Below are positions 11,201 to 22,010 of a DNA stretch of 64,000 nucleotides, piece after piece. The position numbers were made by a program, and so were the translations under genes. The DNA is from Owenia fusiformis (Eukaryota; Annelida; Polychaeta; Sabellida; Oweniidae), in contig CAIIXF020000003.1 in assembly GCA_903813345.2 (NCBI GenBank), positions 18,678,931 to 18,742,930 on the forward strand. The letters run 5' to 3'. The notes under the pieces were generated by a model, which was not told the origin of the DNA, made no database searches, and saw nothing but the letters and a program-made list of their open reading frames with translations. Within the stretch, counting starts at the first letter, position 1. Every line of letters starts with the position of its first letter.

Positions 11201-14200
11201 TCATAATTTCTTGAACACAGCTTGTACAGAGTGTGTTTATTAGGGATATCAAATATTTTTAAGTTTTCGCGTAGGATTTTTATGTCACCACCAGAAGTGT
11301 TTACATATCCTTTTTATGGTCTCCAATTTTTGTGGACATTGGTTGGTAGTCAGTGTCTGTAACAAATGGCAGGTGATGACATTTTGCATGTTAAAGTTTC
11401 AATTATAACTTCTCCAATAGAGTAACGACTAAAATTGGTAAAAATAACATAAATTTTATGATTTCCAATTTCTCAAGTGGGTGTAGTAGGGTTTCCAACT
11501 GGGTGAAAGAAAATTCCAGATTTTAAACTGGGTCTGGGTTCTAGTATATTGCCTAAATTCTCATAATGTATAATCACACCCGGTGATCGTACAAAATGGA
11601 TGGAGGGGGGATTAGGCGATTTCTGCAAGAAAACTCAACAAATTTGGAAGATTTATTTTTTCAAGAGAAAATTTACAATTGAATTGCCAAATGAATAAAT
11701 GAATAGGCGCAGTGCATGGCAAAATATGTTAGGTCATCTAGTATTTTTTTTTGAACTGATACCCTTCAAAGATATGAGATCTATTAAAAAAGGCGCATCA
11801 TCACCAACATGCAAAAGTCAATGTTTTTGCTATAAATCGGGCCATAATGGTCTACACGACCTATAATAAAAAATAGGTGTAAGGGACGTTATTATCACCA
11901 TACTAATGACATTGCTCACTTTTTAAAGTTAGTTTCCATGCGCTATACAAAAAATAATCGAAATAAATTAAAATTGGATGTAGGGGGGAGTGGATGGAGG
12001 GGGGGGGGATTTATATGTTTTTACGATGGAACAAATTCACAAGAACTCGTGTATTTGAAAAAACTTAACTCTGTACCCCAGTAAGAAACTGGATATTATA
12101 TCTCTGGAGAATGAAAAATGGGAAAATTTGGAGTCATAAGAATAAATTCAAGTAGCATGTCTTATCATGTCTTACATACACGTGATCCCCCCGCCTCCAT
12201 CCAATCCCCCTCCATCCAATATTAATTTATTTCGATTATTTTTTGTATAACGCATGGAAACTAACTTTAAAAAGTGAGCAATGTCAATAGTATTGTGATA
12301 ATAACGTCCCTTATACCCATTTATTACAGGTCATGTAGACCATTGTTGCCCGATTTATAGCAAAAACATTGACTTTTGCACGTTGGTGATGATGCGTCTT
12401 TTTTAATAGATCTCATATCTTAGAAGGGTATCAGTTCAAAAAAAATAGGAGATGACCTAACATATTTTGCCATGCACTGCGCCTATTTATTTGGCAATTC
12501 AGTTGTAAATTTTCTCTTGAAAAAATAAATCTTCCAAATTTGTTGAGTTTTCTTGCAGAAATCGCCTAATCCCCCCCTCCATCCATTTTGTACGATCACC
12601 GGACGTGATAATCCTTTATCAATGTTTTACAGCATATAAGCTTATCATGCCCTCTTATTCTGCTTTCTGATTTTCCTATACCTCATACTGGTCATACCTC
12701 AGAATAAATGATTCTATTTTTATGTCACCACCAAAAGTGGTGACATGTTGTTATAATTTCAATCTTTTTTGTGGAAGATGTTTGGCGTTGGCACTTGGTG
12801 TTCAGTGGTTGATGTTCAGGGGTCAGCATCTGTAACAAATGGCAGGTGGTGATATTTTGCATGTTAATGCCTTGATTAAAATTCACATGCATTTGCTGAC
12901 AATGAAGTACATTCCTACATAGAGATACACAAAGCATTGAGTTCAAATGGATTGATAAATAACTGGCTTGCATTTAGGTACCACCCAACATTCAATTTGA
13001 CAAAACAGAAACTGATATTTTGTCATATTATTGAAAGTATGTTGAGTTTTGTTGATAGCATACTTAAACAATTCTTGATAATGGTGACTCTTAAATGAAC
13101 TTTGTCCTTTCATCATTGAAAAGTATAAAATGTCATTTTTTATTTATTTTAAAATACTGGTATAATAAGAAAAAACACAATTTTGTATAGTCAGACTTTA
13201 TAGATACACAGAAACACATTGAGTCTATTTAGTATACCGCAAGTAGGCAAGATTTTGCCAGTTACTGAAATTTCCCAAAATTCCTTTATTTCCTTATTCA
13301 GTTCAATAAAATAGTAAAATAATGATTAGCATTCAACCAGGATGTTTGAGATTTTATTAAACACCAGTGAAAAGATTTCATGTCAGCTTATTCATAAATG
13401 CAACAGATTGGACTCTTATTTATTGGTTTATAAGATTTTACCAGGTCACGATGACTTACTTGAAATGAATTAATAATGCATTTTGTGAAAACATGTTTTG
13501 TTAACTGGATGAATGTCAGAGATGTATGATTATGGATATATGCGTCGTTTACTTGTTTTCGTGTTTACCACTGTTATACTGGGCGTGGGTGAACTGGGTA
13601 GGTAACCTATTATTTTTCACTTTCTCGTCATAACATACATACTTTTATGGTTCTAATATGTTATTTGTTCACATTTTTATGACTCCATATAAGATTTAAA
13701 AGGTGAACTTAACTTATAAGGAACACATAGAATTTCTGTGTGATTTTTAGTATTTTTGCATGGAGCAGCTTCTAGGTCATGTCATAGCACAAGTTTGTGT
13801 GTTTGAATAACTGTGCTGTGCTATGCTCCTTAGTCTTGTCACCACATAGGGAATTCATATTTGTGTATAATAATCTGTGTTATGTGCTTTTTGGTAATGT
13901 CACTGCACAGCCTAGTGTATGTGGAATTCCTTGTATTTATTTATTCATCTGTGTAGCTCTTTGTTTCCAGGTCATGTCACAACACAGCCTAGCTAGTGTA
14001 TCTGGAGTTCCTTTTGTATTTATTTGTTAATCTGTGTTGCCCTGTTTCTAGGTCATGTGACAGCAAAACCTAGTGTATGTTGAATTCCATTTTTATTCAT
14101 AAATCTGTGTTATGATGTGCTTGTAGGTCGTGTCACAGCCCAGCCTAGTATATGCGGATTTGGCAAGTTTGGCTGTATCTCTAATGAAACACAAGAATTC

Positions 14201-17200
14201 TCATGTCTTTGGAACTTCAAACGCTGTGATAATGTCATACATTGCCAAGATGGGTCAGATGAGGAAGGATGTAGTAAGTGATAATTCATTTATGATTATT
14301 TTAATCCAATTTGTAAACTGCTAGTCAACCTATCCACCCTGTTAACAAAATCTTTGAAGTAAGAATTCCTTTTTATATTATATTGATATGTTAAAAAAGG
14401 AGGTTCAAACTGAGTTTACAATTAGCTGAAACAATCTACCTGGGCTAATGTGAAGTATTTATTGTGAAACATGTATGAAAGAACCTTATCAATCTGATCA
14501 ATCTAGTATAAATGTGTCATCAATATTTTACACAAAAGTAATTTTGTTTGGGGAAGCAGGGGTTTATTCGCTAAATAAATGAAAACAACTGGCAAAATAA
14601 TGGAAATCATGAATTTAATATGGAAAAGTCGAAAAGTCCCTAAAAACAACAGGCGATTTTGTGAAAACAACCATTGAAGGAAAAAACACCTTCGTTTGGA
14701 TAAAAAATTAAGTTGTCAGAAAACATATATCTGACCTGAGATGATTGTCTAAAAACTTTATGTTCCCTTTTCTTTGCTTGAGAACAAGCTTTTATACATG
14801 GCCACAGCTTTTATGAATTTCAGAGTATTATATGTATTGATTAATATATATTGATCTATACTTTCCAGATAACACTAGTCAGTGTGGGGCAGTGTTAGAA
14901 AAAGCTCCTGGGTATTTTACGACCCCGAACTATCCAAAGAAGTACCCTCATAACTTTGACTGCGAATGGCTTATCTTAGTGGAACCAACCAAGAAAGTAC
15001 AGCTGAGGTTCAAGGACTTTGACCTTGAAAACAATGTCCTTACGGATTACATCAAGGTGTATGATGGGAAAAATGCTAAAGCTCCTCTGATTGGTCAGTA
15101 TTATGGCGAGCAAATTCCACCCAATGTAATAGATGGCTCTAAGAGTGAACTCTTTGTGACGTTCCATTCAGATAAAAGTTCATCCGCTAAGGGCTTCAAT
15201 GCTACATACCAAGTTAAAGGTAAGTTTCTTGTGTATTTAAATAAAGGGCTGTCTTGGTATCCATCTATCTAGGTAATAACTCAGATACCAGCAAGTCAAT
15301 TTTGTTCATAAATTGGTAGGAAGAAATTTTCTGACCACTACTTAAATATTTGCTGCCAATTTCTCACAATAATGCAATAATATGCATCTTTGCACAATAT
15401 CTATGAAACTTAAAATATTTTGAGGTATTTTAGGATTTAAATTATAGATTGCTGACCTTTTTAAGTGTACAGAATATTGTCTTAGACCACATGGAATAGA
15501 AAGACAACACATGGAATAGAAAGAGAAAATAACACTTATATAGACTACATACATTTTCATGTTTTTAGGTGAATGTTTACCTATTGAGCAAGCCCCTTGT
15601 AAATATGGGGAAGATGATTGTTATGCCATAAAGGAAAGGTGTGATGGTGTGTGGAATTGTAAGAAACATGGAGGAGATGAGAGAGGATGTGGTAAGTGCC
15701 ACTTATTTTTGTCCTTTGTCATGACTACAAAAAACAAGGCACTAACATGACAAAATGTCACCACCTTGTAAGCTATTGCAAATTGTTGCAAACACCGAAA
15801 GTAAATTGTTACAGATGCTGAACTCTGACCGCCAACCTCCGGTAGTGTCATTTTTTTGTTTTGTTTGAGTCTTTGGGCTATAAAGATTGATGTAGACATT
15901 TCTGGTTCAATAGTATTTTTTACATATTTCATGTTTAAACCCTTGATCTCAAATATTACCATTGGTAAGCAAATGTTTGGAGAAAGGATTTGCATGTTCC
16001 ACAGGGGGAATAACCTATCAAATGTAAAAAGATATTTCATGTTATTCTTTCATTCAAGGTGCGTGTGTAGAGAAGGCATTTGCATGTTCTCCAGGCTACA
16101 AATAACCTATCAAATGTATTCTAAATATAACATGTTATTCTTACATTCCAGGTGCGTGTGTGGAGAAGGCATTTGCATGTTCTCCAGGGGGAAGCCAGTG
16201 CTATTCTGAGGCAGAACACTGTAATGGACTGGGACACTGCTATGATTCTAGAGATGAACAAGACTGTAGTAAGTTATTATTAATAGTTAGACTCACCAAG
16301 CTTGTATTCAGATGTTGGGGCTGTTAGAGAGCTGGGAACTGGGAAGGGTCTGATTTTTCTGTCGTTGCAGCTTGGAAATGCAATTTATTGCATTATTATT
16401 GAAAATATTGATTATTGAAAATAGTGGAGTGCATATAATAGTTCAGTTCATATTTTAGTGAGCTGAATTTTTTCAAAATAAGACACTATTAACTTCTCAA
16501 ATTTTCAACAAACAGTACGTCCAGTGTATTTGATATTTTGAAAATTGATAATTGGAGTTGGGTGGGGGGCAATATCAGAAACTGTCTTCAACATTTCATT
16601 AACAAAGTTAAGAATTCCTAAGTTGGTAGTTTTCTTACTTTAAGTCTATGATGTCATTGTATCCATGGTAACTATATTTTGATTTCTGAATATGATGCTT
16701 ACGATGTTAGTTTTAATGATCCAAACAAATTTATTTTGAGAATATGAAACATTTTAAATTTTAGATTCTGATGTGTGCGGCCCCCACAATGGAACCTTCC
16801 TTTGTCGTAACAGGAAGTGTATCTATGAGTCATGGCACTGTGATGGAACGAATGATTGCTCTGACGGGAGTGATGAAGAGAACTGTTCAGGTGAAGAAAT
16901 ATATTCATCTTCAAAAAAACTTTTTTATTAATGATTTGTTTCCATAAAAAGTCTGAATATAACATGCACGTCGGGCTTTGCATAAGCCACAATTGAGTCA
17001 AGAAGTTTGAGAAAATGTTTGGGTATGAAAAGCAATGTTAGACATAAAGAACAATGTTTGGTACAAAAATACTATGTCCAGGTACCAATAAAACGCTGAA
17101 CTGATGGAAATGTACTTGGAAAACTTCAACACAGTAGCAAAATATGCTAGCGGAGAAAAAAATATCAGTCTATATACTAAATCACAAAAGTTGTCTTCAG

Positions 17201-18345
17201 TTTAGATTTTATTCCACCCCATTAAAATTTCGAGAAACATGATATGTTTGAGCTAAACTAGTGAATTTCATATAAGAGTAGTATCAGCTGTATATATCTA
17301 GGCATTGTTTTGTTAGCATCGTCTTATATTTGATTTGATTGCAGGTATGCCATCCGTGCGTGTTATAACAGCAGCTGTGGTTGGCTCCCTTGTCTGTTGT
17401 TTGTTGCTGGTGATCGCATTTGGTTGTACATGTAAACTGTATGCCATGCGATTGCAAGAACAACACGGTGGTCCACGCTACCAGTCGCCTTTGACACGCT
17501 ACCAGATCATGGCCTTCAACCAGAGGCCAGTGCCACCTACTTACGATGAAGCCATGCAGAATTCCAGATCATTTGATGATGTACAGAGAGAGTATGTAGA
17601 GCGGGCCCGCACCACAGGGAGACGTGGGCGACGAAATCGGGGTCAAGGTCGTCAGAGGTCAAGAGACTCCCAACCCATTCAGGACAATGTCAGTCCAGGA
17701 GATCGTGCCATGGATAATACACAAAGAGGTAACGGTGTTATAAATGATGGATTTGATTCTGAAGGGCTACCTTCTGGATCAGATAATCCCCAGGGAGCAG
17801 AAGCCCCACCCAGAGGGCCTATACAAACTCTATTCAATATACACCCACCCTCATTGTTGGACTCCGATGATGGGTCTGTGCAGACATCTATTAGCGTTTC
17901 TAGGGCAACGGGTGTAACAGCTGAATGGCATCGTCATGCCAGACCTAAAAATGCTCAAAATTCTAATAACAGTGCAGTAGTACCTACCTCAAATGATCCA
18001 GGGATCGATGGGGGTAGCATCCAGAGTGTCCCCAGTAGGGGTTACGAATCATCTGACGATTCAGTCTTATTATCATTAGATGAGGATGATAAAGATCTGA
18101 ACGATGAAACATCTCTCATCAATATTTCTGCTAATTCTCAAACTGCTCCATCTGGGGAGCAGAATCGGTCCAGGACGAACAGACAGATTCAAGATGGCGG
18201 GACTTCAGATGGGGATAGTATACAATCAGAAAGTATGGAAATGAGCGGAAGACTGTATAGGAATCAGAATATATCGAGACTTTCTATTAGCTCTGATGTA
18301 TCAATTGAGGACTTGGAATCAGATGTTCCTTTATTGCTGCCATAA
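8276..18345 (+). CDS. LRP3/LRP10/LRP12-like CUB and LDLa transmembrane receptor
   Basis: Exons: 8276-8693, 9415-9547, 10003-10217, 10787-10930, 14127-14273, 14869-15219, 15569-15691, 16152-16268, 16765-16890, 17345-18345. All phases join, giving 924 aa. Domain order: hydrophobic N-terminus (possible signal peptide), CUB1 (from SCGG), CUB2, LDLa1, LDLa2, CUB3, LDLa3-5, a membrane segment coded near 17360-17430, and a long acidic tail. Each LDLa has six Cys. LDLa1, LDLa2 and LDLa5 keep the SDE calcium motif, while LDLa3 and LDLa4 do not. Most LDLa exons are symmetric 1-1 modules. The tail starts [11 protein letters not shown] and has a PPTY motif, as in vertebrate LRP3/LRP12 tails, and ends in a leucine cluster (PLLLP). 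Vertebrate LRP3/12 have two CUBs; the second CUB here is extra. It is probably an endocytic or signalling receptor. The first exon is uncertain: the T-rich leader could instead be an intron with acceptor at 8313-8314 and an upstream signal-peptide exon. Confidence 0.85.
8725..8886. mobile_element. Short near-palindromic MITE in receptor intron 1
   Basis: The left end TAATGCCCGGGTCACATTTG and the right end CAAATGTGACCCAGGCATTA are inverted copies with a GGCC-containing inner stem. TA dinucleotides sit at both ends, so a TA target (mariner-like) is possible. No coding capacity. Confidence 0.65.
9595..9761. mobile_element. Small MITE, AGGGGTTTCA ends (copy 1)
   Basis: The left end CAGGGGTTTCACTAG and the inverted right end CTAATGAAACCCC bound a 167-bp segment with an AAAACAACAGGC motif repeated inside. 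A second copy lies at 14557-14695 in the same gene. Confidence 0.55.
11281..11394 (-). mobile_element. Hairpin-ended repeat family (TGTCACCACC), copy in receptor intron
   Basis: Read on the minus strand the family consensus is: TAACATGCAAAATRTCACCACC, then WTTGTTACAGAYGC, a CCGAAC-rich centre, then ACATGTCACCACTTTTGGTGGTGACATAAA, a terminal hairpin. This copy has the outer TGTCACCACC and the inner TGTAACAAATGGCAG blocks with some decay. The structure (5' motif, variable core, 3' hairpin, no coding) resembles small Helentron- or pearl-like elements. The class assignment is inference. Confidence 0.5.
11580..12602. mobile_element. Foldback element with ~410-bp inverted arms
   Basis: The arms 11580 to about 12000 and about 12190-12602 are long inverted copies, starting CCGGTGATCGTACAAAATGG and ending with its complement. 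They match through landmarks such as TGCATGGCAAAATATGTTAG and AAAAAATAATCGAAATAAAT. The centre is short and unique, with GGATGG-rich borders. The transcript would form a very long hairpin inside intron 4 of the receptor gene. No target duplication or coding frame was identified. Confidence 0.8.
12720..12873 (-). mobile_element. Hairpin-ended repeat family (TGTCACCACC), best-preserved copy
   Basis: The terminal hairpin TATGTCACCACC-AAAA-GTGGTGACAT is at 12720-12746. The conserved TCTGTAACAAATGGCAGGTG block is at about 12829-12848, followed by ATATTTTGCATGTTAA. The orientation is minus. There is no coding capacity. Confidence 0.6.
13765..14126 (+). repeat. Tandem copies of the exon-5 acceptor region
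   Basis: The 5' end of LDLa exon 5 and its acceptor (...TAG|GTCRTGTCACAGC..CAGCCTAGTRTATG) is repeated imperfectly upstream, at about 13768, 13832, 13893, 13967 and 14049, before the functional copy at 14127. Spacing is about 60-80 bp. Several copies keep an AG acceptor and the start of the exon but then diverge. Confidence 0.7.
14557..14695. mobile_element. Small MITE, AGGGGTTTCA ends (copy 2, partial)
   Basis: It starts CAGGGGTTTATTCG and shares ATGAAAACAACWGGCAAAAT and TCCCTAAAAACAACAGGCGA with the element at 9595-9761. The right end is degraded. Confidence 0.5.
15743..15845 (+). mobile_element. Hairpin-ended repeat family (TGTCACCACC), partial copy
   Basis: It contains TAACATGACAAAATGTCACC followed by AATTGTTACAGATGCTGAAC and a CCGCCAACC-rich block, in plus orientation. 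The 3' hairpin is missing. Confidence 0.5.
15965..16200 (+). repeat. Tandem partial copies of LDLa exon 8 with its acceptor
   Basis: Two degenerate copies (about 15965-16000 and 16055-16090) of the start of exon 8 (AGAAGGCATTTGCATGTTCT) and its preceding TTATTCTTWCATTC acceptor tract lie upstream of the functional exon at 16152-16268. The unit is about 90 bp. The middle copy keeps a TTCAAG|GTGCGTGTGTAG border, but its open frame is interrupted by TAG. Confidence 0.7.
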
Positions 18346-18718
18346 ATCGTCATATCAAAAGTCCAGGATGAAGTTTCTCAAAAATGTAGAATATGATTCT
18401 TTATATTCCATTCTAGTTTCCTTAATTGCCATTGAACCATATTGAAAATGGAAAGTTAAAATTATGAGTCATGTTATATTTTTGAGAAACTGGATGAAGG
18501 GAGCATTTCTTAAAATGTTTTTTAACTTTGTGTCAGTGTTACAATAACATTGAGAAAAAATGATTCTTGATAACATATTACGATCTGCTCCCTTGTGTGA
18601 GAAATATTCAACCGTGGTCATATTAATGAAACTTGAAATACATGTAGATAGAAATGTACAGGACAAGAAACAATGTGGAATAAAATCAAAAATGTGTAAT
18701 CCCACTCCAAGTTGTATA

Positions 18719-18799
18719 TGGTAAAACCTGTAAAGTACCTTATAGTGTTCCACCTTGGATGTGTTCCACTAAGGAGGTGTTCCACTTTACAGGATTTGG
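18719..18799. mobile_element. pogo/Tigger-like MITE
   Basis: The left end TGGTAAAACCTGTAAAGT and the inverted right end ACTTTACAGGATTTGGTG are flanked by TA on both sides. GTTCCACTT words repeat inside. Confidence 0.55.
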
Positions 18800-20584
18800 T
18801 GTATACAGAATTGCCAAAAATAAGAAAAAAAATTACTACTGTATTTTATTTCAAAAACAAATGTTGTAAGAAAATTAATTTTTTGGGCTTTGGAAATTTC
18901 TTTATCCTCAACAACTCATTCATCAATAAACTGAGTCTGTCACATTGTGTAAATTCAATATTTCAAGATAGAGACAGGGATTACCATAAGTTGTTTTGAG
19001 ACCCGAAATCTGTTCATGAACTAATGATTTTTGTGTTTTTGCGAAATACAATATGATTCTTTGGTGATTCAGGCCATAGATATTCTTTCCGCATCCTTAC
19101 CAATTACCAATGAAGTAAATCTATCAGGGATTGCCTAAGATTACAGTGGTGATGAAATAGACATTTTAATGTTTGCCTTATTACAATCATTTTAAATGTT
19201 TGCCCAATACTCACTAGTATTTTGTGGTCAATAGAAATACAAATATATGTGGGTGTTTGACATCAATTATTGTATTTTCCTAAAAAGATTCTTGATTTAT
19301 CCAGCTGTTAATTCACATACACAAAACTAGTTATGCTTTTGTTTGCTTTGTAGCTTTCAAAAATAACATGTTTTGCTATTAAGGTTGATTAGGTATAAAT
19401 AATCGAGAGCTTATGTGACTTTTACATGCACAAATAGGTCCCAAAAACCATATGTGTGACTTACTATAGAAGTGGTTCTAATATAGAAGACATATCCCAG
19501 TTTCAATGTATACAGGTACATATATACATGTACAGTGCTAAGGATGTATATAATATTTTAATTTCACATTCAAAATGTTGGTACTGTACAAGTATTACTA
19601 TTTATGATGTTATAGATTAGGACTGGGTGTACTGTACTATTTGTACAAAGCAGTGTCGAATTTTATGATACATTTGTTGATTGGATATGACTTCTGATTT
19701 CCTATAATATGGTGGAAAATGAAGTAAATAGAATATGGAATACTATATGTCAAATATATCAATATTAGTGTTTCACTTATTGTAAACGAGTAAGACTTAC
19801 TGGAAATTCACATATCGAAACATTTAGCCTTTGAAAGGCAGATTAATGTGAAGACAGCTTTTCGGGTACTATCAGACCATATCTTAAAATGTACATGTAT
19901 GATGGTTTTGCAATTAGGTACAATTATCGAGATGGATGCAGTCCTACAGTTCAAATCTCAAATGACAATATGTAAATAGAGTTACCTGGCTTGGTAAAAC
20001 TTTCTGATCTTTAGGATTATACTTAGATACCTTTCCCAGTGTCCATCAGATGACAAAATTTCAAGAATATTTCCTTGTCACTCCCAGATTTATTACATGT
20101 TTGTTTCAATACATTTTTTGGGACACCCTGTATATTGCAAAATGAATCTTGGGTTCAGATGTTTGCTGAATACAATTTTTGATTAAACAGTCCATTGATA
20201 CTGTGTTACTTTGAATAAACACTGAACAGCCAATGGGCAATGTAATGAATGGTCCTTATTTTAATGAAATTTGGGATTGCATAAATTTGATTAACTTCAT
20301 GATCATATCTGCCAAATACACATGTACAGTGGATTATATAATGTCAGTGTAATAATCCTATATATAAATATAGATTTTTTCTGTTATCTGTATATGTTTG
20401 GAATATCTTAAATTAATGTGTTTTTACCAAAATGTACCAGCTGCAGTATAACTAAACATATTCACTTAATAGTATTGGCAAATAATGAGAAAATAATTTT
20501 GAAATACAGCTACATTATATATTTGCCTTTGAATTTTGTGTTTGACTCTGTCTTGTCTGTAGATTGATGTGTATTGAGTTTATA

Positions 20585-20858
20585 CAGTAAAACCTGTGTA
20601 CATCGTTATATAGAACACTTCAAAATATTTCTCCATATGTTAATTAAGAAAGATCTCTCATTTTTTTTAAAATTATACTTGATTAAAATACGAATTGAAA
20701 TTGAAAATGTGGCTACATCATGTGTATTACGCGTACTTTATTTTAAAACATTGCTTTCAACATTTTACTCGCTTAATTCATTGCTACCACATAAGTATGT
20801 AAGTGCACGAAAATCTAAATCGTTCCATAGAGAAATGTTCCATTTGACAGGTAACTTT
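20585..20858. mobile_element. pogo/Tigger-like MITE, longer copy
   Basis: It begins after a TA with CAGTAAAACCTGTGTACATC and ends near TTCCATTTGACAGGTAAC. The ends resemble pogo-type CAGTNRAACCT termini. There is no transposase frame. Confidence 0.5.
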
Positions 20859-22010
20859 CTTTAACATGTCAACACTCCTAAACACAATCAAAATCATGAA
20901 AATGAAACGCACAGAATAAATACCGAACCATGATTAATTTCAACTGAATATATCTCACCACCATAAAGTGGTTACATATCTGTAACACTTGTTACACTTT
21001 TATAATTCTAACCAGGTAGTGCCAATTTGCCACTGCTGTATATTACATTAGAAAACGCCCTGTCTTATCAAGGCATGTGTTTATTACGATTATCAATTCA
21101 AATAGATTATTATACTTGAAAATAAATCATTTCTAGTTCTCAAATGCCGTTTTTGATGCATCATGATAAACCATGACATCTCATTTCTGCATGTTTCAGG
21201 TGAAACAGAAATATGCTATAAGTATCAGAATGTTTTTGGTGTGGTATGAATTCATTCTATATGTTATTTTTATCTTTGGTTATAAACTGGTTTAAAAATT
21301 GACATTTCATATTCAAGGGTTCATTTAGATTCTTCAAGTGTTCATCGACTTTTTATTATCTCATTTTAACTTTGTGCTATCACATCTTCATAAAAATGGA
21401 ACATTGATTGGACTTTAAACATGTAAAATTCTAGGCCTTATGTACTTATGATCATTGTATTTAAATGAAATATACTTTTTCTGTATAAATCCCATACAAA
21501 TACTACTAAAGCAAAGTTCCATTCTTGAAAACTGTACCTCATTTCACAAATTATTAAGATAAATATAGCTCTTGGAGGTGGAAAAATAGATGCTGCAGAC
21601 AAAATGATTCTTAATTTGAGAATAATCAGACATTGACCTCGTAATTGAGAAAATTTAAAAGGACGATTATTAAAGCACTGCGATAAGTTGATGACACCGT
21701 TTTCATGTTAGAATGCAATCCTACAGATTGAAAATATAAATGTATATTACATGTACTATAGGCCCATCCGTGTAATTCGTAATTCAGTTTTTGAGCACAT
21801 TTGAAGGGTTGACCAAAATTCAAACGCAACCTGCATTTGTATGCGACCCTGCGACGGAGAGATATTTTTAAGTTTCAAATAATCTTAGGATATGTAGTAA
21901 TTGTGTATGAGAGCACTCGACCTTTACGTTTCAATATTATCGATCTTCTATAAGATAAAAATTAAAACATCGTAGATCAATGTAGACAGGTTATAAAAAC
22001 GTAAATCAAA

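Larger units (their letters stand above)
18346..22010. other. Receptor 3' UTR and intergenic DNA with small pogo-like MITEs
   Basis: AT-rich and non-coding. The first AATAAA after the receptor stop is near 18678 and another lies near 20212, so the 3' UTR could be 0.35 to 1.9 kb long. It holds two copies of the GTAAAACCTGT repeat (18719-18799 and about 20585-20858), a GGGACACCCTGTATA mariner-like end near 20118, and a decayed TCACCACC hairpin near 20953-21000. No promoter was clearly recognised for the transporter gene at 22011. Confidence 0.5.
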
